A DNA stretch of 64,000 bases from Drosophila miranda (lineage: Eukaryota > Arthropoda > Insecta > Diptera > Drosophilidae), in assembly GCF_003369915.1 (NCBI RefSeq), contig NC_046674.1, positions 10,788,001-10,852,000 of the forward strand, in the 5' to 3' direction. A program made the translations under genes and the position numbers. The stretch's first letter is position 1, and each line of letters starts with the position of its first letter. Shown piece after piece: positions 30,865 to 42,800 of this stretch. Below the pieces are notes generated by a model. The model saw only the letters and a list, made by a program, of their open reading frames with translations, was not told the origin of the DNA and did no database searches.

Positions 30865-33800
30865 ATGGGCAACCGCATCGCAGCGACTGGAGCTAGAGCT
30901 GGAGTGGGAGCTGGAGGTGTAGACGAGGTACCTTCTAGGTTCAACACACGCAGACGATACCAGCAGCACAAGAGGGAGTACTGCCTCCAGAGCGAGTACC
31001 GCTCCAAGACCCTTCCCGCACGCCACCCACACCACGACCACGACCACGAGCACGGGCACGGACAGACTCCACAAGAACCAAGGCTTGGGTCCAGCAGCTG
31101 CCTGGGCGGTGGCGGTGGGAGGCCCAATGCATCTAATGCCGCGCCACCGCACAATGGGGAGACGTCGAGGGTGCTGTTTCTGCTCTACTTGATTCACCGC
31201 ACCTGGAACGTGGTCATGGACACAATGGACACACGCACCAAGAGGTAACACTCGATTTGCTCCGTTCTCTGAGGTTTACCTAATCTTCCGACTCTTTCCA
31301 GTCGTTCACCCCGCAGTAGTTCCCCCCAGAAGGGGGAGACCATTCCGATGGAGGCCCAGCAACGTCCGATGGACGAAGAATGCTCCATTGGCATCACCGA
31401 CATGGATGCCTCCTCATACTGCTCTCAGTACTCGTGCTGCAGCTGCAGCTACTGCGACGAGGAGACAGCGGGGACACAGACGAATGTCTACAGCTCCATA
31501 GCGGATGACTATTCCCTGGACTCCATGTACGAGGAGGGAAAGTCGCTGGCCGAAGAAAGGTAAGCGCAACTTCTCTTCCACCCATCCACCCCATAGCAGC
31601 CAGCTTCTGTGAATGGGATTAAAAAAATTGCATACTTTTCGGCTGAAACATTTGTGTAGGTGTCAGGTAAGTCGTCTGGTGGCGCCACGAAAACATGTAG
31701 TTGTAAGGTAGATAGATGTGGTGCAGCAAAACCAAGAATGGCATGTAAAAATAATGCAGAAATGTCATTTGTGGACATCCCCGACCCCTACAGAGAGAAA
31801 AAACACGGAATACATATTAATTTTATGCCATTGTTTTATTCAGGGGTCGAAATCAGAGCTTAGAAGCACTCATCGATGGATGGCAGCCATCCGCTGCAGT
31901 AGTGCCAGGTGGACCAGGCGGACCATCCCTGCTGGGAGAGGACCTTCTGGGCGCAACGCACGGAGTGCTCGATGTTGTCGGTCAACAGGGCATTGCAGCT
32001 CAGGCCGCACTCGTTGTAGGAGAAGCGACCGGTGGGGGGAGCGCACCAGTAGTAGTCGTTGATCTGGAAGATGCCGTAGTCGTTGGAGCCGTTGTAGTTC
32101 TCGGGTCCGACCACTCCGGTGCGGTAGGAGCTCTCGTGCTCGGCAATGCAGGTCCACTTGTCCAGCTGATCGCGGGGGACGCCCAGGTCGGACATCTCGC
32201 GGGCCAGGGAGCAACGGTCCATGGTGCGACCGAAAGCGGGAGCGGCCAGAGCCAGGGCAACCAGAACGATGAAAGCCTTCATGTTGAGAATTTACAGAAG
32301 AAACTGATGTCGAATGGCACGAAGGTTTGCGCTTTTATAGGGCGAAATATCTCACTGAAGTGTTATCTGCAGTAGTTCCTTCGATAGGCAGGAGGGCCTA
32401 TCTGTAAGTGTGTCTGTGAATCGAAAAGAAAAATCCCCCCGAAAACTTTGAATCCGCTCTTGATTAGTGACTAGTGAGTGATTGCTGAAGATAAAGTATA
32501 GTATTGTGGCAGACAGTACGTGTGTAATGGGATACAGTAGTACTAATCAATCTCTCTGTCTACAGTGTTTTCTGATAAGCGTCGTATATTTCCTTTTTCA
32601 TTCATTGATCATTTGGTCGCAATCTTTAACTATTGAGACTTTTAAAAGAGTGCAGCCTTCTCATAATTAACAAATGATCCTTGGGTTTCCGGCTGTCCTT
32701 CTGTTACGTTAAATGGATCCACAGATAGCAAGTTGCCCTGCTAGGGTGACTTTTCTTTGATTTTAAAGGGAACTTTTGAATAATCCCACAAATCTTAAGA
32801 TTATGAGATGACGATTATTGATACAGCCATAGAAATAAGCCCAAAAAACGTAATATTTACACTTGGATTGAAAAATCCGAATAGATTTCCAGCTATTTCG
32901 CTTGACATTAATATACAAATATTTTATTTAAATTAAATGTTTTCTTATTGAGGTTAATTATATTTCCTTCAAATTCTAATTCAAATTAAAAATCAGTAAA
33001 ATCTGATTTCCATATGCCTTTATCCCGATATTGGTTTCTAGGTTTATTAAAACTTAACTACTTTAATCAATTTATAAATAATTTCGTTAATTTTCATGTG
33101 AAAACCTATTAAAGTAAGCAAAAGTTCACCTTTCGGCATTTTTTTAAATATTTGTATAGTCATAATCTTTTACTATTATCTCCTATAAAAAAGATGATCC
33201 TGGACACAAGTGTTTCCCCAAAGTCTCGATAGCATATGGAACCATCTGAAAGAAATCCCAGAAAATGTCCCAATCTTGGCTAACGGCATATTTTGTACCG
33301 TTTCATCCCCGGAATTTGTTAACGTAACGACGTCAGCTGCCTCCGTGGAAAGGAAAGGTGTTTAATAACCTTGAAATTAAACATTGAATATTTGATATAC
33401 GAGTAAATGCTGAAAAAATGTTGCACAGATGTGCCCACCCAATTCGCAGAGTTTTCCCATTTTGTACCCCAACCTCAAAAGCCACTTCTGTTTTTTTGCA
33501 ACGTAAAGTCAGGTCCTATTTTGGCTTATATCGTTAAAACCATACAGAATTCGATTGTTGGCATTTTATTTGGTAAATATAAGGCTACCCAATTACTATG
33601 CCACTAAAAAATTCTTTTTTTTTTTTTTAATTGGACATTTTCATTCTATTTTTTAATATTTTGTACTACGAAACGCCAGTATGGAAGTGCCCATATTTAA
33701 TTAAAATATCGATGTGTTTTTCACTTTGCTGAGTGTATTTCGCTGAGTGTATTATGCAGCGAAAGGAACAGCCATCAAATTTAGAAATTCCACTGAAAAG

Positions 33801-36800
33801 CTACGACTGTTTACAGATTCTAAAATATTACGGAAGCAACAGATATTCGTTTTTTGCAATCATTTTATTCAGGGGTCGAAATCAGAGCTTAGAAGCAGTC
33901 GTTGATGGAGGGCAGGGAGCCGTCGCAGTACTTCCAGGTGGACCAGGCGGACCATCCCTGCTGGGAGAGGACCTTCTGGGCGCAACGCACGGAGTGCTCG
34001 ATGTTGTCGGTCAACAGGGAGTTGCAGCTCAGGCCGCACTCGTTGTAGGAGAAGCGACCGGTGGGGGGAGCGCACCAGTAGTAGTCGTTGATCTGGAAGA
34101 TGCCGTAGTCGTTGGAGCCGTTGTAGTTCTCGGGTCCGACCACTCCGGTGCGGTAGGAGGACTCGTGCTCGGCAATGCAGGTCCACTTGTCCAGCTGATC
34201 GCGGGGGACGCCCAGGTCGGACATCTCGCGGGCCAAGGAGCAACGGTCCATGGTGCGACCGAAAGCGGGAGCGGCCAGAGCCAGGGCAACCAGAACGATG
34301 AAAGCCTTCATGATGATTTCAATTATTGGAAACTGATGTCGAATGGTGGGCTTTTATAGGTTAACACTGCGGTGATAAAGGAGTTATCTCGAGAACTTTC
34401 GCTGATACGCGGCACTCGTTCCCTTGGTCAACAAGTCGAGAAATTGACTATCGCCATCTTTTAATTAATACTGATAGGGTTAACAGTATAAGCCCTGCCA
34501 ATTGATGGCTAAGAAGCCCGTATCTCAACAAAAAAGTAAACAACGCTATGGAAATTGTTAAGTAATGCAATACTCGTACACACATACATATATACGCAGT
34601 ATGCCAATCTCTTGCAATGCTCGACTACTCGGGGGTTTTCCTTATGATCCTATCAGCGGATCTTCTTAAAATAGGATGCTCCTCAACCCTAAAGTAGTCG
34701 ATGCTTTGGAAGTCGATAAAGTCATGCAATATATATTTTATAACGGCGATCTGGCGATCTTCTTAAAATGGGATGCTTCTGAGCCTTGGCTCATTGGGAG
34801 CAATCAGTTGGGAGGACTTATACACTAACCATATCAGTAAAGATAGCGCATTATTATATTTTTGATTTGTTGACGAAGGGCACGTACGCTGCGTATAAGC
34901 GAAAGTGCTCGCGATAACTCCTTAATCAGCGATTCTCCGGCTATAAAACGTCGATCCCTGCCACCATTCGACATCAGTTTCCAATAATTGAAATCATCAT
35001 GAAGGCTTTCATCGTTCTGTTTGCTCTGGCTCTGGCCGCTCCCGCTTTCGGTCGCACCATGGACCGTTGCTCCTTGGCCCGCGAGATGTCCGACCTGGGC
35101 GTCCCCCGCGATCAGCTGGACAAGTGGACCTGCATTGCCGAGCACGAGAGCTCCTACCGCACCGGAGTGGTCGGACCCGAGAACTACAACGGCTCCAACG
35201 ACTACGGCATCTTCCAGATCAACGACTACTACTGGTGCGCTCCCCCCACCGGTCGCTTCTCCTACAACGAGTGCGGCCTGAGCTGCAACTCCCTGTTGAC
35301 CGACAACATCGAGCACTCCGTGCGTTGCGCCCAGAAGGTCCTCTCCCAGCAGGGATGGTCCGCCTGGTCCACCTGGAAGTACTGCGACGGCTCCCTGCCC
35401 TCCATCAACGACTGCTTCTAAGCTCTGATTTCGACCCCTGAATAAAATGATTGCATAAAACGAATATCTGTTGCTTCCGTAATATTTTAGAATCTGTAAA
35501 CAGTCGTAGCTTCTCAGTGGAATTTCTGAATTTGATGGCTGCTCTTTTCGCTGCATAATACACTCAGCGAAATACACTCAGCAAAGTGAAAAACACATCA
35601 ATATTTCAATTAAATATGGGCATTTCCATACTGACGTTTCGCAGGACAAAATATTAAAAAGGAAAATCAAAATGTCCAACTTAAAAAAAAACTAATTTTT
35701 TATTTATTTATTTATTTATTAAATTAACAATTACCTGTTCATAATGGTACTTAATTACAAAAGGAGGAAGAGAAGTTAAAAGATAGTTAAATTTAAGTGA
35801 TTATAAATATTGCATGCAATTAGTCTAAGGGACAGTTCAGGGGATAAGGAATGACAGAGGGAGTTATAATTATGGCATTTAACCCTAAAAGGTTCATGTT
35901 CGGCATAATTTGACCTACATATGGGTAAACGGATTGGCCAAAAAGTACGGGTAGGTCTAGATGGGACGGCCAACTCAATCTGACCCAACAGAGTTTGGGA
36001 GTCAACAATCCCGAGAAGGAGCTTGTGCACGAACATAACGCCAATGCATATTCTGCGATGGTGCAACGATTTAGCCTAGACCGATAGGGTGGCAAGATTC
36101 TACCCGAGTCCCAGTTAAAGTTACGAAGGGCAAAAATTAAAAATTGCTTTTGCACGAATTCAATAACAACCTGCTGCTCTTTATACTGCGGGGTCCACAC
36201 ACAAGAACAATACTCCAATATAGGACGTACTAACGAGATATACAGTTGTTTCGTAACGTACGGGTCGTCAAACTCCTTGGACGCTTAATGAACGCTTAAA
36301 AACCCTTAGCTTTATTTACTATTGCATCTTATGATCAAAAAGGACTCCGAGGTCATTTGAACTAAGGCAGACAGATTTCAACATCATCAGCATACATTAG
36401 TGTAGTAGAGTTATAACTTGAGGATGGTCATTCACAAATAAATTAAGCAGAAGCGGGCCCAGATGACTTCCCTGTGGCACTCCTGAAGTAACATTAACAA
36501 TATTTGACAACACATTAGAAAACAAAACACGTTGAGTACGGTTAGAGAGATAGGACAAAATCCAATCTAGAAGATTCGTTGGGAACCCTAATAAAGAGAG
36601 CTTGTGAATAAGCAGAGCATAGTTCATAGAATCGAATGCCTTGCTGAAGTTCGCAAAAACTACATCCGTCTGCAAACCACTTTAAAAACCACGGTAGATT
36701 AGGTTAGAAAATTCAAGAAGGTAATGGCATAGTAATTGGGTAACATTATATTTACCAAATAAAATGCCAACATTCGAATTCTGTATGGTTTTAAAGATAT

Positions 36801-39800
36801 AAGCCAAAATAGGAGTGGTTTTTGAGGTTGGGGTACAAAATGGGAAAACTCTGCGAATCTGTGCAACATTTTTTCTGCATTTACTCGTATATCAAATATT
36901 CAGTGTTTAATTTCAAGGTTATTAAACACCTTTCCTTTCCACGGAGGCAGCTGACGTCGTTACGTTAACAAATTCCGGGGAATAAACGGTACAAAATATA
37001 CCGTTCGCCGAGATTGGGACATTTTCTGGGATTTCTTTCAGATGGTTCCATATGCTATCGAGACTTTGGGGAAACACTTGTGTCCAGGATCATCTTTTTT
37101 ATAGGAGATAATAGTAAAAGATTATGACTATAAAAATATTTTAAAAAATGCCGAAAGGTGCTTTTGCTTACTTTAATAGGTTTTCACATGAAAATTAACG
37201 AAATTATTTATAAATTGGTTAAAGTAGCTAAGTTTTAATAAACTTAGAAACCAATATCGGGATAAAGGCATATGGAAATCAGATTTTACTGATTTTTAAT
37301 TTGAATTAGAATTTGAAGGAAATATAATTAACCTCAATAAGAAAACATTTAATTTAAATAAAATATTTTTATATTAATGTCAAGCGAAATAGCTGGAAAT
37401 CTATTCGGATTTTTCAATCCAAGTGTAAATATTACGTTTTTTGGGCTTATTTCTATGGCTGTATCAATAATCGTCATCTCATAATCTTAAGATTTGTGGG
37501 ATTATTCAAAAGTTCCCTTTAAAATCAAAGAAAAGTCACCCTAGCAGGGCAACTTGCTATCTGTGGATCCATTTAACGTAACAGAAGGACAGCCGGAAAC
37601 CCAAGGATCATTTGTTAATTATGAGAAGGCTGCACTCTTTTAAAAGTCTCAATAGTTAAAGATTGCGACCAAATGATCAATGAATGAAAAAGGAAATATA
37701 CGACGCTTATCAGAAAACACTGTAGACAGAGAGATTGATTAGTACTACTGTATCCCATTACACACGTACTGTCTGCCACAATACTATACTTTATCTTCAG
37801 CAATCACTCACTAGTCACTAATCAAGAGCGGATTCAAAGTTTTCGGGGGGATTTTTCTTTTCGATTCACAGACACACTTACAGATAGGCCCTCCTGCCTA
37901 TCGAAGGAACTACTGCAGATAACACTTCAGTGAGATATTTCGCCCTATAAAAGCGCAAACCTTCGTGCCATTCGACATCAGTTTCTTCTGTAAATTCTCA
38001 ACATGAAGGCTTTCATCGTTCTGGTTGCCCTGGCTCTGGCCGCTCCCGCTTTCGGTCGCACCATGGACCGTTGCTCCCTGGCCCGCGAGATGTCCGACCT
38101 GGGCGTCCCCCGCGATCAGCTGGACAAGTGGACCTGCATTGCCGAGCACGAGAGCTCCTACCGCACCGGAGTGGTCGGACCCGAGAACTACAACGGCTCC
38201 AATGACTACGGCATCTTCCAGATCAACGACTACTACTGGTGCGCTCCCCCCACCGGTCGCTTCTCCTACAACGAGTGCGGCCTGAGCTGCAATGCCCTGT
38301 TGACCGACAACATCGAGCACTCCGTGCGTTGCGCCCAGAAGGTCCTCTCCCAGCAGGGATGGTCCGCCTGGTCCACCTGGCACTACTGCAGCGGATGGCT
38401 GCCATCCATCGATGAGTGCTTCTAAGCTCTGATTTCGACCCCTGAATAAAAGAATTGCATAAAACAGATATTGGGGCTCCTAGTAGAGACGCTTTGATTA
38501 TCAAAAGGTGATCTCTTTCTGGTGGTTTGGGACTCGTTTCCACATTCTTCCACCTAATCACGGCTGGTGGTTGGGTGTTTTGAGATGCCCTAAGGCGCTT
38601 GACAGTCTTCACCAGGTCGGAGTGGTTCCATTGCTACTGTTTCTTATAACCAAAGTCTTATATGAAGAGAAAGAGAGAGAGAGAGAGAGAGAAATCGCTC
38701 TTGGGCTGAATGCAACTTCGGTTGAAGCTCGGTCTTCGACTCGGCTCGGATCGGCTCGGCTCGGCTCTCGATCTTAGCCCAAAGCGGGGATCGTGGCTCG
38801 GTGGAGCTGAAAGCCCGGCTCTCGATCAGTCGGTGCGTGACTTCTCTTCTCTTCGGACGTGTTGTGTGCAGATCGCAGATAGCGGAAGCGAACGAAGCGC
38901 GGTTTTGGTTACCAATTAAGTCGAACGGCAAACGATCGAACGATAGAACGATGAACGATGGCTTTGTTAGCTGTTCTTGAGGTCTAGCAAAGTTCACTCG
39001 TTAGTGGTTTTAGTGCGGAAGCGAAGCTCAACGAACTGTGCGATCCAATCCGATCCGAAAAGGGATACTGTCAATCTCCGTCTTTTGCCGATCCTCCTCC
39101 ACACTATTCCGCCTCTCCAGCACCTCTGGTTACGTGTCACAGACGATTACGCGATATATATTTTCTTATTGTGTATTCTCTTGAGAGGAGAAACAAGTTT
39201 GATTGGATAGAAGTGCTAGTGCCTCCCCGTTTGGACCCGCACTCGGACCGCTCTCCACCGCTGGCTAACAGCATCGCGAGTGCCACAGTGCGCGCGCGCA
39301 GATTGCATTCTAACGGTAAAACGAGTACACGACTCTCGGCTAGAACTGGCCCCATGCCCCATGCTGCATGCCCCTCCTGCATCTTTCCTCTAGTGGCCTA
39401 TTGCAGCATCCACAATAATACTCCACGAGTAATAGCCACAACAGCAGCAACATCAGCACCGGCCAGTGGCAGTGCCTCTTCAGCGGCCTCTTCTCCTCTT
39501 GTGCTGCTAATCTTCTCAATTTACGTTTCTTGTTCGATGACGACGCAAAGTGCAGCATGAAAGTCAGCTCCAACTGTGCCCCAATCCGACAAATATGAGG
39601 AGTGTGTGTGTACCTCGTAGAATCTAAGAACGTTCTGTTCTGCAGCGAGCAGCAGTGCCCCAATTTGGATTCGTGTCAGTACTCCTGGCTCCGTACTCCT
39701 CCTCCTCCTCCTCCTGCTCCTCCTCTCTCGCTCCCGATCGCACTGCTCTGCACTTGATCCCAATTGGATTTCGGACAGACGCACCAGCTATAGCAGCCGC

Positions 39801-42800
39801 AGAAGAACCAGTAACCACGGAAGCAGAAGCCGACGCCGCATAGGCAAAATAGGTAAGAGTTATCTCTATCTCCCTCTCTCTCTCTCTCTCTCTGGGAAAA
39901 CTAGTTCCCGATCTAAGTCAGAGGGTCAGAGTCAGATCCAGCGGCCCAAGGCTTCTTCCACTTGGTCAGCAGATTGGATCCCACATGCCACATATGCCAC
40001 ATACATATACAATACATGTACCCCTGCCCCTGCTGGTGCCCGAAACCTATGCAGCATATGCTAATGGGCCCCCGACTTTCTTTTAGGCTAGTGCCCAAAA
40101 TCAAGATATGTAAATCTGTAAATCCCTCGGTACGCGGGGATCGTGTGGGAGTACGGTAGTACGGGTAGCACTGACATTGAACTGTGACGCCCACTGGCCA
40201 CTGGCCACTGGCCGGAAAGAAAGAAACTCTCCACAGAAATTCGGGCTAAAAAAAGAACGCAAAACAGACAATGGCTAAAATAAAAATAAAAAAAACGGGC
40301 CATAAAATAAAGGCGTTATGACTGCGTGTTCGTTATAAAAGCATGAAAACAAATTACATTCCTCTGTGGCCCCATGGAAAATTGAAGTGAAAATTGAATT
40401 GGCAGCGGCACGAGACTGCGATGGACTTCGACGAGGCAGCAGCCCCCAATCCCCAGTCCCCAATCCACAATCCGACTAACAATGCCACTTTGTCCATCCA
40501 CCATCCGACAGAGAGACAAAGCCAAAGACAAACGTGGAAGAAACAGCAACAGCAGAAGACAAACATCAAGAAAGAGGGCAAAAAGCGAAGATACCCACTA
40601 AATATGCCTATAAATAAACAAGAAAGAAAGAAAGGTGGCTTTCAGGGGGATATTTGGAGGCCTTGGGATACCCTTAGAGAACGATCATTCGATTAGAAGC
40701 TGTCATCAGAATTGAAAGATAATATCATAATGCGTTTTCTAAGGTTTCATCGCTACATACTCGTATGCAGAATCAAAGATAACTTACCCAGAGTTTGCGT
40801 TCAAGAATGCCTTCCAGTGGTCACTATAAGAGTATGTGGATACATCCAATATATGTATATACTGCAATGAATTAAGAGAACATCAAGCATATAGTACTTC
40901 CTTCTTCCTCTGCCCTGGCAAACACCTGCCCGTAATCAGAGTACCTCGTGGGAAAGGGTACAATTACAGTCACAGACCCAGACACAGGCCAAAAATGCGA
41001 GTGTTCGTACTGCCAGTGGACGGGCTACAGAAAAATCTGTTCCGGTCTGATTTAACAATTGTTAAACAGCTTATGCATTGGCCATGCCCCAAAGAGTGTG
41101 ATGTGATGTGGTGTGGTGTGGGGTGTTGTGTGGGGCATGCCGCCTGCTGCTAGGTGGGGCGGCACACGCAACCCAGCGAATGGCCAATTTACTTTCGGTG
41201 CTGCCCAAAACCAAAAACAAGAAAAAGAAATCTTTCTTTATTCACGCGATTTTGTGGTCAACTTTGGCCATTCTGTGTCGGGCCTTTGTCTTCCTTCTGG
41301 CAACTGCAGCAGCAGAGCAGGGCCAAATGCCACATGCCACATTAGAGGCACAGCCATCATGGGACAACCAGATGTTGGACACCTTGACAGACCCCTGACA
41401 AATGGAGCAACAATCGGTGATCGGCGAGATTGAGTAACCAACAGCCAGCAGCCAGCAGCCAACAACCATTGCACTTGGGCAATAAACAGCAGGCAGTAAA
41501 TAGGCATTGGGCATTGGGCCATGAGCAGTGGGCTTTTGTTAGCCGCCAAGACTAATTGAAGCCAATGGGCCACGAAAAGGGGACCAGCAGCTCACAAAGA
41601 GACTCCCAAATTGAGAGATCAGAGGCCAATTGCTCGGACAAACAGTCAACCCCAACATTGGAGTCATTTGCATCCACATTCAGAACAGGTGAATGCGGAG
41701 TGGCGGCGGACCTGCGTCAGATCCACCGCCAGGGGATTCACAATCGAATTTCCGTAAAGCTCCCACTCCGCCATTCATATTATCGAAATTATCAATGAAA
41801 TTATCAATATGGTCCGATTTGCACACTCGAATCTTTTGCGAAGAGTCAAGATTACCCCGCCGCATAATGCCATATGCCCATCAGATATCCACGGAACTAC
41901 TCAAAGATAACCCTCCTCGGGCTCGGGCAGATAGTACTCCGGCCCTCCGGCTATAAAAGCTCGATCCCCGCCACCATTCGACATCAGTTTCCAATAAACT
42001 CCCTCTCTTTCCCAGTAAAGGTTTCTTCGGGAGTACCACAAGGCAGCCATCTAGGCCCCTTACTCTTCACACTCTTTATTAATGACTTACCTTCAGTATT
42101 AACATACTCTCGAGTACTTATGTATGCGGATGATGTTAAACTCTGTGTCCAGTACAAGGACATTTCATTTCATTCTCGCTTGCAATCCGATCTCAATAAC
42201 TTTCAGTCATGGTGTTGTGCAAACTTGTTACACCTTAATGCCTCGAAATGCAAAGTTATGACATTTCATCGTTCTAGCCCTTTGTTGGCTCCTTACACCC
42301 TATTTGGTGGTTCTCTTGAGAGAATTACCCTGGTGGATGATCTGGGTGTTATGTTAGACCCCAAGTTAAAGTTTTCCGAACACATTTCTACCATGGTAAA
42401 TAAGGCCATGAGCGTGCTTGGGTTTATAAAGAGGTGGTCAAAGGAATTTGACGACCCCTATATAACAAAGACTCTCTATACCTCGCTTGTTCGTCCGATC
42501 TTAGAATACGGCTCCTGTGTATGGTGCCCTCAGTACAAAGTACACCAGGACCGTATAGAATCAGTACAGAAAAACTTTTTACTCTTTGCTCTGCGGGGCC
42601 TTAACTGGGATGCGGGTGTAAGACTCCCATCTTACTCTAGTAGACTACTATTAGTAAACCTCCCATCCTTAGTTAACCGTAGAAAAATGCTTGGTGTGAT
42701 ATTTATGCACAACTTGATCAGGGGTGACATAGACAGCCCTGATCTGTTGAGCCGCATAAACTTCACGATTCCTATTAGACTGACTAGAAATTTTATACCG

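Larger units (their letters stand above)
31825..34431. repeat. Left arm of 2.6-kb lysozyme inverted repeat
   Basis: This arm holds lysozyme genes 1 and 2 (both minus). Read in reverse it matches 34868-38462 (genes 3 and 4), apart from a LINE in the right arm. Matches extend through intergenic DNA, such as the motif around GTGTGTAATGGGATACAG (32519) and its reverse near 37750, and AGCTATTTCGCTTGACATTA (32891) and its reverse near 37383. The spacer is about 436 bp. Confidence 0.9.
34868..38462. repeat. Right arm of lysozyme inverted repeat, interrupted by a LINE
   Basis: This is the mirror of 31825-34431 with a LINE fragment of about 1 kb inserted at about 35700-36715. Removing it leaves about 2.57 kb, equal to the left arm. 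Confidence 0.9.

Noticed and set aside
31655..31675. 7-nt microexon between TTTGTGTAG and GTAAGT in mwh
   Set aside because: Would shift the junction phase by one base and break the frame into the 59583 exon; kept only as a remote possibility.
33733..34359. Long open frames (140-255 codons) antisense to every LysB-E-type gene, also at 34834-35577, 43234-43770 and 44484-45251
   Set aside because: They are identical mirror shadows caused by strong codon bias in the lysozyme genes; their N-termini differ with the flank, and no family is recognisable.
39171..39843. Possible coding frames in the 38.8-39.85 kb region
   Set aside because: Ser-, Ala- and Thr-rich frames from CTCCTC and CAGCAG repeats; better explained as a long 5' UTR exon.
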